A stretch of 64,000 nucleotides of DNA from Thysanoteuthis rhombus. Taxonomy: Eukaryota; Mollusca; Cephalopoda; Oegopsida; Thysanoteuthidae. Below, one piece after another: positions 1 through 12,274 of the stretch; position 1 is the stretch's first letter; each line of letters begins with the position of its first letter. Position numbers and translations under genes: made by a program. The stretch covers positions 38,061,977-38,125,976 of the forward strand of contig OY735219.1 in NCBI GenBank assembly GCA_963457665.1. The letters run 5' to 3'. The notes under the pieces are model-generated. The model was not told the DNA's origin. It saw only the letters and a list, made by a program, of their open reading frames with translations, and ran no database searches.

Positions 1-539
1 CAGCGTTCACGCAGCACACAAGCTGACTTAATGGTGTATCATTGCTGAATGAGTGTGCCACCAGAAGAGTGCCTGTTCCTGCATGCAGAGTAAGGTTTCG
101 TCTGATCTACTGTCAAATTACACCTGGGCTACACAACCTGTTCTCGAGATATTCAGAAATAGCAAATTGCTGGACAGACTTCATATACAATGATTCATTA
201 AGTCCTTTGAACCTATTCAATGTATCAATTTTTCATACCATGTTCCTAATATTTCTCAAATTACAGTTTCATGAAATGCCTTAATAGGAATCGATGACCT
301 TGTCACTCTTTACAATTAATAAGTCTGTCTGGTTGTTTATCAGTCTGATTAATTTTATTCTTCATTTACTTCGAAATGATATATGACTGGCGTTCTTGAA
401 GATTTCCAGTTGTTTTTATGTCCATAAAATATGGAATCTTTTCCTTTTCTCTTTTTCACTATTTAAGTACTAAACTGATCGGAAATTATATTTTAGTAAA
501 AGCGTACTTTTTTCGTATTGCATTCGATAATACATTATA
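1..539. other. Unassigned AT-rich DNA
   Basis: No gene, repeat family or RNA was recognised here. Short open frames exist but lack ATG starts, splice-like borders or recognisable residues. Confidence 0.5.
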
Positions 540-720
540 CAAGCCCGGCTACTGTAGGGTTAAACTCAACTCCTACTTCTGCTCCAATTGAAGATGATTA
601 CTGCAACTTTTTGTAATGTATACATGATGAATAATTTTGCAGTTATATAAAACTTATCAGTTTAGCTCAGTTGGTAAGAAAGCCACTTGCCAATCACATG
701 GTAGGGAAATGTTAATTTCA
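540..720 (+). repeat. Composite tRNA-like dispersed repeat, copy 1 (partial)
   Basis: The 5' part (AAGCCCGGCTACTGTAGGG, then a block ending GATTACTGCAACTTTTTG) and the tRNA-like part (GCTCAGTTGGTAAGA, then CCACTTGCCAATCACATGG) recur in the same order at 14.63 kb and reversed at 34.15 and 60.59 kb. The GCTCAGTTGGTAAGA stretch looks like a tRNA D-arm with an RNA polymerase III A box. The B box expected next is eroded in this copy. This is best read as a tRNA-derived retroposon or a composite containing one. No TSD was established. Confidence 0.6.
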
Positions 721-1526
721 TTTATAGCTTTGGTTTAACATGACGTGATAGACAAGCAGTGGAAAGTTAACTCCCTTATATCTGGTCATACTCTTATTGT
801 TATTGTTACGGGGGAACACAAAGTCAGCTCCAACTTGTACGTATTTTTTGACAAATGTTTTAAACATGGCGCCTAAATTTTGGTGTGAAATACCTTAGGT
901 CTATTATTTAACAATTATTTATCGTTGAAACTGATGATATTGCAAGATATGTTTATCTTGGCACTTTTTTTCAATTTCATGCTACTGAAATGAGAATCTG
1001 CTTTCTTACTCTAGTTTTTATTGTGTGTTTCTCTGGGGAGATTAAAGAGGGTGATTCATCTAGTTTTTAACGAGGAAGATTTCCCCTTGGGATCGATTAC
1101 AACGACTAAAATAGAATGATCGCCGATCATTTTTGGAGGAAAATCATGAGGAAAACGGCTCTAGAGAAATTGTCAGCTTTAGAAAAATTATGTCACGTGT
1201 TCATCATTTTTTTTTTCTTCATTTGCAAAAAGCATTCTCTCTTGTTTCATCTCTTTTGTATACGCACACATTTTCTCTGTCTCTATCCGTCTGTTTGTCT
1301 GTTTGTCTTACTATCTTTCTTCCCCACTCTCTCTTATGTGTTTACTATGCTAAAACTTCAGGAATACCAGATCATTTTTATTATGCATTACATGTAAAAT
1401 TGTAGATGTATTTTGTCAATTCTTTCCGAAATCTTTGAGAATTAATAATGAACTAAATAAAATCTTTCCAAATCATAAACAATGTGACTTTCCTATTGTC
1501 TCTCTGCCTACAACAATGGGCTTTTC
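721..1526. other. Unassigned DNA with a pyrimidine-rich stretch
   Basis: Nothing recognised. About 1205-1345 is T/C-rich (TCTGTCTGTTTGTCTG type), giving leucine/serine/phenylalanine-rich open frames that look like low-complexity artefacts. Confidence 0.5.
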
Positions 1527-2453
<927 letters not shown>

Positions 2454-2702
2454 ATTCCTCCTCCTCCTCCTCCTCCTCCTCCCCTCCTCCTTCTTCTTCT
2501 TCTTGTTCTTCTCCTCCTCCCCTTTTCTTGTTCTTGTTGTTCTTGTTCTTCTCCTCCTCCCATTGTTGTTGTTGTTGTTGTTGCTGCTGCTGCTGCTGCT
2601 GTTGTTGTTGTTGTTGTTGTTGTTCTTCTTCTTCTTCTTCTTCTCCTTCTTCTTCTCCTTCTTTTCTTCTTCTTCTTCTTCTTCTTCTTCTTCTTCTTCA
2701 TT
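2454..2702. repeat. Compound triplet-repeat tract (TCC/TTC/TTG/CTG)
   Basis: The tract runs through (TCC)n, (TTC)n, (TTG)n, (CTG)6, (TTG)n and (TTC)n blocks. Much of it is polypyrimidine. It yields long homopolymer-like open frames on both strands (poly-Ser, Leu, Cys, Lys, Arg), which is why several frames stay open here. It is best annotated as a microsatellite compound, not a gene. Confidence 0.97.
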
Positions 2703-3632
2703 ATCAGAATCAGAATCGGAATCAGAATCATTTATACATCAATAAACTTCGTCAAGTCTTCTATTATTCAGGCTGCTTCGTCTGAACATTTCTCATAGTA
2801 TAGTAGTATTGAATATTCATAATGATGAATGATGCAAAAGATTGAATGACTACGAAAGTCTCTCGTTCCAACCAATATTTAATACAGTTCCTGGACTGTA
2901 GCATGATCTGCACGATGTAAAATCATCCAGATTTATTCCAATCTTTTTCCAGAATCTATTTTTTCCTTTCAATATATATTTTTTCATTTTTTACCGGTTA
3001 TGCAGCAAACTTTTCTTCTTTTTATCATTATATTTCGATATCCAACAATTCTACTTGCTTAGTACTATTGGGTCATAAATCAGATTGAGAACGGGATATT
3101 CGTCCGGTAATGACCAAATCATGATCAAATATTGGCAAAACGGCTTCACTTTATCCCAATCAATCAGCTCAGCTTATTTATAACTAATCCACCGAGATGT
3201 TGTTAGGATACGATGCCCTTATCAACCAATGGATGAATCATTAATCAAAAGAGCCTGGAAGTAATTTGTCCCATGATTATCCTGTAATTCCTTTTATAGA
3301 CCAGTATGTCCTTCGGAAATTACAAAGGACTGGCTCTGATCAAAAGAAGTCGCAGACAATGGTTCTTAAAAGAACCTGAAGCTTCATCCAGCTTCTTGAT
3401 CAGATTCACTTACTAAATGATTATTTAACGTCTCAGTCATTTTTGCTGAGATGTTGATTATTTTATTCATGGCAGCCATTTTCCCAACCAGACAACAAGC
3501 ATATTAGACACTGGCGAATCTACGACAATTCAGGTTTCTGTATTCAAGAAATATACATGTAAAATTCCCTTTGCGTAGTAAGGGTAAGAAGCTATCATGG
3601 AAAGCTATGTAGGTAATGACAGTTGAAACTGT
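2703..3632. other. Unassigned DNA
   Basis: No recognised feature. Base composition is the AT-rich background. Confidence 0.45.
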
Positions 3633-3740
3633 ACATAAAACAAGCCTAAATGCTGGTGAACCTCCATCTCTACTTCCATTCCGACAACATGATTACTGTA
3701 ACTTTTTGAATAGTTTATATAATAAATGGATTTAGGACAA
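3633..3740 (+). repeat. Composite tRNA-like repeat, 5' fragment
   Basis: A segment beginning AAGCCTAAATGCTGGTGAAC and ending GATTACTGTAACTTTTTGA matches the 5' block of the repeat at 540-720 and 14.63 kb. The tRNA-like half is absent, so this is a truncated or interrupted copy. Confidence 0.5.
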
Positions 3741-4166
3741 TCGATGGCTCTTCGCAGGGAAACTCACTCCCTATCCTGTGCTCTTCGCGTACTCCCTCGC
3801 TGCTACCATGTCTTCTGTACGATGCTCTGAACCACCCTACCTTCCTATCACTAGGTATGCCACAATATGATTGAATATAGAGATGTAGATTCCATAGATG
3901 CAGACCCAGAAAACACTTCTCTACACAAGCACAGAAAGGCTGAAAGACGTGAACGTGTTCATGAATGAAGACAAAATACCCATGTATATCTATCTAATAC
4001 GAAAAAAAGAAGAGAAACGAAACAAAAAAAAAAGACAAAAAAAATGGTGAAAATGACACGTCCCTTAGGAGAGATTCTTGAATCAATACTCTGCGCTTCC
4101 TCTGACACAACGGTCTGAATTGTAGTGTGCAACATTGCTGTCCGGCCTCGCTGGAAATTAATGATC

Positions 4167-4226
4167 GCAGATCAAAGATTCTTCCAACAAAGAAACTGCG
4201 ATCAAAGATTCTTCCAACAAAGAAAC
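4167..4226. repeat. Two-copy 30 bp tandem duplication
   Basis: ATCAAAGATTCTTCCAACAA followed by AGAAAC occurs at 4171 and again at 4201, a perfect repeat with 30 bp period. Confidence 0.95.
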
Positions 4227-4229
4227 CTT

Positions 4230-6482
4230 GCCTATACGATGCAATATGTGTTTTCTTGATCATATATAATTGCAACAGAAGGGCAGCTCAAAAGGCGATT
4301 ATGGTTAAGCTTGATACCTACCACTGCAAACAAATGCAAGTTATCACTTGACACCGATGGCGAAACAGCTTAATCTCCAACAAGGCTCAATTCAAAATGT
4401 TCAATATCACCCCATCCTCAACAAAAGTGGTCCAACTACGGTGATTCATGTTTGATCATGTTCTACGGGTGTCTGTAGAAACATTGCTCAAACTTACTTG
4501 GGAAGCTGCGAGTAGATCTCAAAGATGTAGTACTGGGAATTTTAAGATCGGGCAAGAAATTGAAGGAGCTAAGGACACTCGCTAAGGTGTAGATACCGTA
4601 GCCTCAAATGAAGGAGGGATGAATGCTGCAGTAGGATGTTTCGACTACTACAGCTGCAGCTGTCGTCAAAACCCGCAATCTTGCAAAGCAAACAAATGGC
4701 TCTCCTCATTCAATCATAGCATATTCTTTAAAAAATATTAGAGGTGTGGTAGCACTTAATTTAAAGATCAGGAAGAATAATACATTGTATAAGGCAGTAA
4801 AAGAATATTTTCCCTGTCTAACCAGCGAATCGGAATTAATGAATATTTCATCGTCAATATACTGGAATCTTTTTTTCTATTTGATTTCGGGCAAATTAAA
4901 GAAAGAATAATAATTTTTCATTACGGAAAAAATCAATGAAAGCACCAAAAATAACGACATTAATGTTTTAATAAAAAAACACATTGATTTACTTATTTTT
5001 GATACTTTCAATGATATTTTAAGGGGGTTGCTAAAACATTAATTTACTTATTTAATCTATGTTTTCATTTCGCACATTACTGGTATTCTCATTTTTCTTT
5101 ACCTATCAATACAACAGTGTTACGTCCATTTTATACAGTTGGAACTAAAAGCCCTTCCTAGCTACCTCACTATTTCATTTCTTTTATGTACCATTGCATT
5201 CGTCTGTGATACTTTTCAAACATGTCTGAACCATTGAATTGAAAATCAGTCGGATGAAGATACAGTGCTTTTATATGTCTGTCGGTTTTTACAAAAGCAT
5301 TTCCTTACATTTCATATTGATTTGATAACACTTTATAGGCCACCCTGGCATAATTGATATAGATTCATGTCTTTACAACAATATATTAATGTTGTTAATG
5401 TCTGTGTAGAGCTGGTGTGATATTACTGAAAAAGTTCACTCTTTTATCTGAGCACAGACGAGATTAAGTTTTCTGTCCAGAAAAACGAACGCTTCTTCAT
5501 AATAAAAAATGTTTTACCGGAACCAAGTTCAAACATACCTTATTTTACTTCCTTTCATATTGATTTAAATAACTTTCACATATATCAGCAATGTAAGGGT
5601 TGCTATTATCTCACACAAAGTAGTGATATGTAATAGTCGCTATAGTTCTGATAGTGCGACAACGAACAATGTAATCGATTCATCATCGACTCACATTATT
5701 TTGAAACTCAAATATCCTTATTTCAGAACTCATTCACCTTCAGTTGATTTGCTGTATCGGTTTATGTGTCGGTTCAATATTTTACTCCGTCAGAATCAAA
5801 CAGTTTACTCTATGAAAAATCAACAAACGGATCAAGTAAAACAAGTGTTTTAAGAAACTAGACAGGATAATACATGTATACCACATGAGACATTGTAGCA
5901 TATACGATTAGATAGACGTGTAGTTGAACAACTACATAACCGAAGAGACGCTTAGCTTCTTTAAATATTTGATGGAAACTTTTGTTAAAACTACTTAGAT
6001 TAGACAGAGCACCGACCCATCCAACACTAGATTCGTTTTTTTTTTTTTTTTTATGGCAAGTCAAAGTTAGGTCGAAGTAGTGGGGTGGGTATGGGGTTGT
6101 TTTGTTTTTAGAGTTTTAGTTTTTGGCTTTTTGGTTTTTTTTGGAGGGGGGTTCTTTTCAAATTTTTAGTTAATTTCGGGGGGGTATTTAGGGGTTCATT
6201 GTAATATACGGAATTGGTGCACATTCAGAGATTTTTTTAGCTATTTTGACCAACGGTTCGAGGCAAAGGACATTACAATCAGGTAATACAGAGTTGGATG
6301 AATAGGCAGGCATTGGAGAATATAAAAAAACAATGTGGAAATGAATAAATAAATTCAGAAAATTCAACAATACTCATCTAAATTTGCAGCAATTTTAGTT
6401 GGTCTGGGGACTTCATTTTAGCAGTTGAAAAAGTTTGAATTTTTCATCGTCCGTTGCTAAATATTTCATGCTTGTCTCCCAG
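4230..6482. other. Unassigned AT-rich intergenic DNA
   Basis: About 2.2 kb with no recognised exon, RNA or repeat copy. A T17 run at about 6036-6052 and a G/T-rich stretch at 6070-6190 are simple-sequence oddities. Old, unrecognisable repeats cannot be excluded. Confidence 0.4.
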
Positions 6483-6644
6483 CTCGCTGATTGCGTTGAA
6501 ACAAGGATTGCTATGCTCGTCTTCGAACAAGTATATCATGAGGTAGCAAATGACACCTTCTTACCGAAACTTAATCATAATTGCTTGAAACTAACACTTG
6601 AACAGTTGGCTTCTATCTTCACGGAGCAAGAAGAGTTTTTCAAA
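6483..6644 (+). CDS. Candidate internal exon, 54 codons, unknown protein
   Basis: An open segment of exactly 162 bp lies between an acceptor-like TTCATGCTTGTCTCCCAG and a donor-like CAAA|GTAAAT, so it would be a phase 0-0 exon. It reads as a mixed amphipathic protein (begins LADCVETRIAML, ends TEQEEFFK) rather than low-complexity sequence. No family was recognised. There is no ATG start just upstream, so if real it is internal to a gene whose other exons are not seen. It could equally be part of a decayed transposon. A transcript match would settle it. Confidence 0.35.
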
Positions 6645-7484
6645 GTAAATAAAACTGACTGATTCCTGTTTTGTGGGTCCATTGTCAGCAAAACATAATT
6701 CGCTGAAAAAAACAAAACAAAAAAAAAACAAAACGGGAAGGAATAGTTTAGATTCGGATAAAAGGAGCAAAAAGTTTTAATATGAATTTCACTTTTATTT
6801 CCTTATCCATTTTTTTTGTCGTCATCGCATTTCCATTCCATATTTCTCGAAGGAGGCACCTTTTTTTAACACTGATTGAACGGGGATATGAAACTCTACT
6901 ATCTGGATTGTACTCATAAATTAGTGCATCATAGTTACAGCTGATAATCATATGTCTGTTTTTTTCATAAATTCTCTTATTTCATCTCATTTGTGGATGA
7001 TTCACAGTCGCAACAATTTCCAATAAAAGTTGGGATAGAAGTAAATTTAATTTCATTCTGAAATACCTACTCTTTGATCAATTACATTTTTGTTTGGACT
7101 ATAATCTTATTTGACTGTTTCGACAATAAACAATAAAAATAAAAATAAAATATAGTATGTGGACTAAAAAAACATGTATCAAAGTTAAATTTATGTTTGA
7201 ATTACAGGGACAACATTTTTTTCCTCTTCAACTTCCTCTTTTAAAATTACTTCTTTTTTCTAACGGGAAAATCTATGCGAAGTATATTGCCAGGTGGTCT
7301 CACGCAGTTGGTCATGGCGTTGTATGACTTGTAAGACTAATTTTGACCACTGCAAGGATAGATAAAATCATGTACATTAAAAGCTATGAATAATTTGACT
7401 AAGTTATAAGTATGTATGTGTAATGACTTGAAGATGCATACGAAAACATATGAATGTTTCTGATATATATATTTATTTTCGCTC
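6645..7484. other. Unassigned DNA
   Basis: No recognised feature apart from A-rich runs near 6710-6730 and 7130-7150. Confidence 0.45.
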
Positions 7485-7556
7485 AATGGTAAGAGCATTG
7501 CTGCATTGAAGTAGCCACCATATCAGTGGCAGGTTCGATTCCTGCAGCAGCCCAAG
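7485..7556 (+). repeat. tRNA-like (class II, Ser/Leu-type) SINE head or tRNA pseudogene
   Basis: GCTCAATGGTAAGAGC forms a D-arm. GCCAC and GTGGC can pair as a long variable arm. CAGGTTCGATTCCTG is a clear T-arm with a consensus B box, followed by CAGCAGCC resembling the 3' acceptor strand. The 5' acceptor strand does not pair and position 33 is C, so it is not a working tRNA. The following segment TTTATTCTATTTACGTTGTC recurs at about 18.63 kb, which supports a SINE with a shared body. Confidence 0.65.
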
Positions 7557-7702
7557 CTTCTTCAACTGTTTATTCTATTTACGTTGTCTAAATTGAGTGA
7601 TATATTAACCGTGTAACGACGGGAAATCATTTCAAATAAGTTTATTTATAATCTAACGCAATGTACAATTCCTCCTGACGGATCACATAAATCAATTTCT
7701 TA
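7557..7702 (+). repeat. SINE body shared with the 18.6-19.25 kb cluster
   Basis: TTTATTCTATTTACGTTGTC, then a block ending GACGGATCACATAAATCAAT, then a (TA)n tail. The same order of blocks is seen near 18.63-18.77 kb, and parts appear at 19.15-19.25 kb. It ends directly in a (TA)n(GA)n microsatellite. Confidence 0.5.
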
Positions 7703-7704
7703 AG

Positions 7705-7741
<37 letters not shown>

Positions 7742-7762
7742 TAGATAGATAGATAGAGAGGG
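7703..7762. repeat. (TA)n(GA)n(GATA)n microsatellite
   Basis: A TA run passes into GA and then GATA repeats. It abuts the SINE body on its left and may have grown from its tail. Confidence 0.95.
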
Positions 7763-8099
7763 AGGGAATTATTAATAATTCAGTAGATGTATGTGTGAGA
7801 ACTTGTGTTTTCGTTGGTTTTCCAACAAATCTTACTTTTAAGATATCATAAAATAGATTGCTTTGATCATTGAAGACTAGATAACTACTCTGAGTCCCGA
7901 GCCCAAGTCAGTTAGATAAAAATTAATGTTAAAAGAAAAAAAAGAAAGATATGAGCTTTCTTAATGTTGTTTGTATGAATGTTGTTTGATACAAGTGATT
8001 TTCCATCTAATTTCATAATGGCATTAAAATGTCCAGTAACCTCTTTCTCTCCATTTATGCGAAAATCCAATCTAGACGGGATAGTCGATGACAATACAA

Positions 8100-9085
8100 A
8101 ACTCAAAGAATAACATATCCATTGCTCAACAATAAAACTCAATACTTTGTATGTGTTTTTTCTCTCCCTATCTTTTGCCCAGCTAACATTCTAAGACTTC
8201 AAATGAAATCCGAACTTTCATCTAAGGCTAGAAAGAATATCAAGACATTGATTTACTCAAGCTATAAGTAAACAATAGACACATGTATCGATAGATTGAT
8301 GTAAAAGTAAAGATTTAATATAAAATGACAATTAAATGCTTTGAACTCCATTTCTCTTCCTTTAGCTTTGTGTATTCGCGCGCAAGCGCCATGAGTGTAT
8401 GTCCAACTATACCATTTAAGCAGGACAGCCATTACAGAATAACAAATCCGTTGTTCAACAATAAAACTATATACTTGTATTCTGTTAGAAACTGTCAACC
8501 AAAGCTGATAGCACAGGTTTCTTTAGTTTTCAAATTGGTGTGGCCGGCCGGCTGGTATGTATGTACTATGCGTATAGGCTGTACCAATGGGTCCAGAAGG
8601 ATGAAAACTTGAACATTTACTTATTATTACGTCTATTAAAAACGTTATTTTCCAGCCCCCATATCTTTTCAGTGAGGGTTCAATTTGTAATAAAAGTTTA
8701 TGCTAAATTGGTCTCTTATTTTGTGTCCAGCGGCCTTCACACTTATTTTATATATTTTTTTCAGAAATAATTGGATTTATCACTGCCTAACAGAAGGTGA
8801 GAGAAATAACTAATTCACTGATCACTAGTTTTTCTAATTTTTCAATTGATCACCTTCAACACGGAACGTTGCCAAAAGACATTGATCACGTGACACTTCT
8901 ATTGAGTGACTGACCAAGTCTATTTTTCTCCTCTTTTTAAACCAGGCAAATAAAGTGATGCTTTTTTTTCATATTCTTTTCCTTTGCACAGTGATCATTC
9001 TAAGACTTCAAATGAAAAGTGAATATTCAATCAGGGCCAGAGTATCAAATCGTTGATTTACTCTGGCCATTAGTAAATAATATCC
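8100..9085. repeat. Local direct duplications around repeat A
   Basis: Two motifs are duplicated in direct orientation. GAATAACATATCCATTGCTC with CAACAATAAAACT (about 8107-8150) returns at 8438-8480. CATTCTAAGACTTCAAATGA (about 8190) returns near 8999 with related sequence following each. Repeat A lies between the outer pair. Origin is unclear: segmental duplication or a larger composite repeat. Confidence 0.6.
8486..8937 (+). repeat. Repeat A, copy 1 (near full length)
   Basis: Begins GTTAGAAACTGTCAACCAAA and passes through the diagnostic blocks: ...AACTTGAACATTTACT..., GGTTCAATTTG, AAGTTTATGCTAAATTGGTC, TTGTGTCCAGC, ATTGATCACC and GTTGCCAAAAGACATTG, ending near GAGTGACTGACCAAGTC. The same blocks occur in the same order in about ten places in the window. 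No coding capacity is conserved between copies, so it is a non-autonomous dispersed repeat of unknown class. Confidence 0.85.
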
Positions 9086-9477
9086 GATGCCCGGAATAAT
9101 CTGAGATCATTATGCACGTACGTCAACGTATATGGAGTGATGCGAAGTGGAGATGTATCGGTTAAAGTCAACTTTTGGCACGAGGTTCAAGTTGAGGGAC
9201 GGATATCCAGCGAGGATCGAATTCATAAACGACAGCTTTCGAAAGTAGTACCTTATACACAAGCAAATCTTTTTTTGATACGAATATATGCATACAACTA
9301 ATTGCTTAAGCAAAAGTAAGTACCTCAGCAATATACGCATATTATAACGTTTTGTTCTAGATTTTAACGAAGTGTCGGCATTTCGATTTTTTGAACATGC
9401 ACCAAGCTTTGATTTTGCAGAAAAGGGCCCATTCAGGGAGACAGAAGCTAGTAGAGTTATGAGGGTCTGCTTGCCTC

Positions 9478-9575
9478 AAATTCTGAATTCTGGTCTTAAC
9501 CGGGGATTGAACCCCAATCATTGACACCGAAGGTGAAAACAAAACTGCTTAACTCAACGAAGCAGCCACAGCAAT
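9478..9575 (-). repeat. tRNA-like SINE fragment
   Basis: Read on the minus strand, GTGGCTGCTTCGTTGAGTTA resembles a tRNA 5' half, and GGGGTTCAATCCCCGG is a well-paired T-arm containing the B box. The body beyond it is not matched elsewhere in the window. Confidence 0.55.
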
Positions 9576-9867
9576 TCAAAGTCTTATGAATCCATGATAA
9601 CGTCGAGTTTTGCGATGCATTACTAATCTTTACTTCATGTTATCTTTTCTTACAGAGGAGAGAAAGGAAATGGATAAACTATTATTTTTCTGGGTTTAGG
9701 ATCTTAGATAACTATATATGTGTACAAAAACACGTTGAAACTGCAGTATATAGTATCTCGGTAGAAATGCTCAGAATTAATCGTGTTTGAGATTGTCCAC
9801 TCACTCTACTTACCAAACAAATTGTACACCTCATATTCTGTTTCATGCTTCCAATGTACATGCAGTT

Positions 9868-10030
9868 TATCTCCAACAATTAATCTCCAACAATTCATAG
9901 ACAAAAATCCATTGTCATGTACAATTCTTCCCCAACAATTCATAGCCCTGGATTACGATGCATTCGTTTCCAACAATTCATCCCAACGATTCACCCCCAG
10001 CAATTCGTGCCCAATGATTCATCCTCAACC
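9868..10030. repeat. Degenerate minisatellite, CCAACAATTCAT unit
   Basis: CCAACAATTCAT-like units of about 13-14 bp repeat with variation (CCCAACGATTCAC, CCCAGCAATTCGT, CCCAATGATTCAT), with longer spacers in the first half. The open frame across it reflects the repeat. Confidence 0.75.
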
Positions 10031-10091
10031 TACTTAAACCAGTGATAAATCAACCGTAAAATTCCTATATTCATTAGAGTGAACCAAATTT

Positions 10092-10515
10092 CACTACTCT
10101 TGTTACCATACAAATACTAGTTGCTGCAGTCAATTGGCGAAGTAAACAACCCATGTAAATAAGGTAACGGTAACAGGTTTTTTTTTCGAGTGAACCCATA
10201 TCATAAATGTGATAGAAATGAAACAAAATAGTTGAATGAAATAGTTGAATACAAAATTGATATGCCATACGTTATAGAATGTTAGAAGATTATGCTTAGC
10301 AAATTGGATGTATTTTGTTAGTGTAGAGTGTGTTAATGTGTGTGTTTGTTATTTTTAATAGTTTTGGTTGAAAGATTAATATCTATTTGTAGAAATTGTA
10401 TGTACATTGTTGAAACTTATTACCTTTATAAATTTACAGTGGTTTATTCACCCCCACCCTTTCACCTGTTGACTGCAGCAACTACCATTTACATAGCAAC
10501 AAGAATAAAGAAATG
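10092..10515. repeat. Foldback element with ~60-90 bp inverted arms
   Basis: The left arm carries CTAGTTGCTGCAGTCAAT and the right arm TTGACTGCAGCAACTA. Flanking blocks also match in inverse order (ACTCTTGTTACCATACAAAT against ATTTACATAGCAACAAGAAT; and ATGTAAATAAGGTAACGGTA against the complement of the segment near 10410-10440). The middle is unassigned. It could be a MITE-like hairpin or two SINE copies in opposite orientation. Confidence 0.6.
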
Positions 10516-10636
10516 TATTCCATTACAATGAATATACAAATTTTATGATTAATTTAAAGGTGGTACTGATATCGTTAAATTAGGTTGGATTAGGTTGAAT
10601 TGTTTATGGCAATGGATTGTTGGCTATGTTATAACC

Positions 10637-10715
10637 ATTTTTTTATCGTCCGTTGTTGGACATAGACCTCCCCCAGGATTCACCACATCACTGTACTGTG
10701 CAGAGCCAATGTTGG
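10637..10715 (-). mobile_element. RTE-type LINE, short 3' end fragment
   Basis: TCGTCCGTTGTTGGACATAG, ACCTCCCCCAGGATTC and the following GCAGAGCCAATG match the complement of the 3' end of the RTE copies at 36.8 and 55.55 kb (TCCGTCGTTGGATATAGATC and onward). Only the last few codons and 3' end remain. Confidence 0.6.
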
Positions 10716-11242
10716 TGATTAATTGTTGGGGATGGATGTTCTGTAATCCGTATGTGTTTATGTGTATGCATGATGTTATATTCAACCCACATTGATACGT
10801 CTAGTACTGGGAAAAGACGCCTGTCATAATTTATAACAAGACTTTTTTTTTACATGTGTCTAGACATCTCTATTAGACGTTTTTTTCGGTCGGTCCGAGT
10901 TATGTCAAACAACAGAGAGAGGAAAGGGGGCAACGTTTCAGGGATGGAATTTTATGACATATTTTTTTCTTTATTCTAGAGTTGCAAGGTTATGACTAAA
11001 GAGCAGGGGTAGTTCCTTGAGGGTTTACAAACGCATTACAATCATAATAATGTTTGAAATTGAAAGCGGGGAATGATTGCTATGTTTCGTTGACGTGAGA
11101 AGAGTTGCTACACTCATGTCTTGATCTAAATGCTATAAAGGGTTGAACCACGGAGCTACGATAGTTCCCAAAAATTAAACTTTCAAAGAAGATATAGATA
11201 CATACTTGATTAAGTATATCTTACGCTTTTTCCCCCATACAG
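10716..11242. other. Unassigned DNA
   Basis: No recognised feature. The last ~40 bp before 11243 are a pyrimidine-rich acceptor-like tract. Confidence 0.45.
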
Positions 11243-11364
11243 GATATAGAGCTGCCTCCGCTGAACCCGTGCCCAGAAGGCAGGAAGACATCTGCCCTCA
11301 CTTCCCCTGTGGTTCCGGCTCCTCTGATGATTACCGAGAGAAATTAAGTATGAATCAATGTTAT
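11243..11364 (+). CDS. Candidate internal exon, unknown protein
   Basis: A locally GC-rich 122 bp segment follows a strong acceptor-like CTTTTTCCCCCATACAG and ends at a donor-like TTAT|GTAAGA. In one frame it reads RAASAEPVPRRQED, then CPHFPCGSGSSDDYRE, which is polar and not low-complexity. A second frame is also open over much of it, so the frame is uncertain. No family was recognised and no partner exon is visible. The contrast with its AT-rich surroundings is the main support. Confidence 0.38.
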
Positions 11365-12274
11365 GTAAGAAATTCAATGCAAAGCGTTATTTCAGCGTAA
11401 GAGTCATAAGAAACTCAGAGAATTCTTTTTTTGAGGTGTTATGAATTTAGGCTCTTCTCTGTAGAAACACATCAAAGAGTTCACTTGTTTTCTTCTGCGT
11501 ATCATTTTCTCTCTTTATATTATATCACAGAAATTTCTTTGAAAGAAGGGATGTTCATGAGTCATGAAAAACGCAACCACAATGTTCATTTATTCCATTT
11601 AATCATTGAAGAGAAGAATCATACGAAAGAATTTTTACATGTACATCTATCCGTAAAGATCTTCGACACTAAATTTTATTTCCCCAGCTGATCTCTACAT
11701 AAGATTACAAACGATGGTGTTGTGATTAGCTGGGCCATTTTTTTTATGGTAGACAGAAATTGCAACATCGGGGTTGGCCGAGAACCAATTCCGACACTAC
11801 GTGAAACGTGTTGCAATGTGCGTGAGAGAAAATTAGAAAAAAAAGTGAATGTAAAAATCAATTTCAATTTGACACTGACACGTCCCGTTGAATCAGTCTC
11901 CAGCAGACAACTTAATGGTTTTTAAGCAAAAGCTCAAACGGATCGTGCAGTTTATTTGATGGTTGTTGAATAGGTCCTGTATGAAAATTGAAGCGTTGTT
12001 CGGTGAACGATTAATTGGAATTAACTTTACCTTGACGGACAATTAAAGTAGCATTATGCAATATATACAAACATATTGCCAATATATGTACATTACACTC
12101 ACGCGAGGTCTGGTTAATGGCTGAGGTATCTGCTACGAACCCCTGTGATTGTTGTTCGACCTCCACCAAATCTAAGTTTCGTATACTGATTTTCAAAGCG
12201 TGCAGAGTCTCTTCGTTTAATACAACACTTGTTACTTCCATTTAAAAAAAAGAAAATGGCTTCGATGTAATAAG
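11365..12274. other. Unassigned DNA
   Basis: No recognised feature. Both strands have short open frames near 11.7-11.9 kb that overlap each other and show no family signature. Confidence 0.45.

Noticed and set aside
7485..7556. Functional tRNA gene
   Set aside because: The 5' acceptor strand cannot pair and position 33 is not U; the downstream body is repeated elsewhere, so a SINE or pseudogene fits better.
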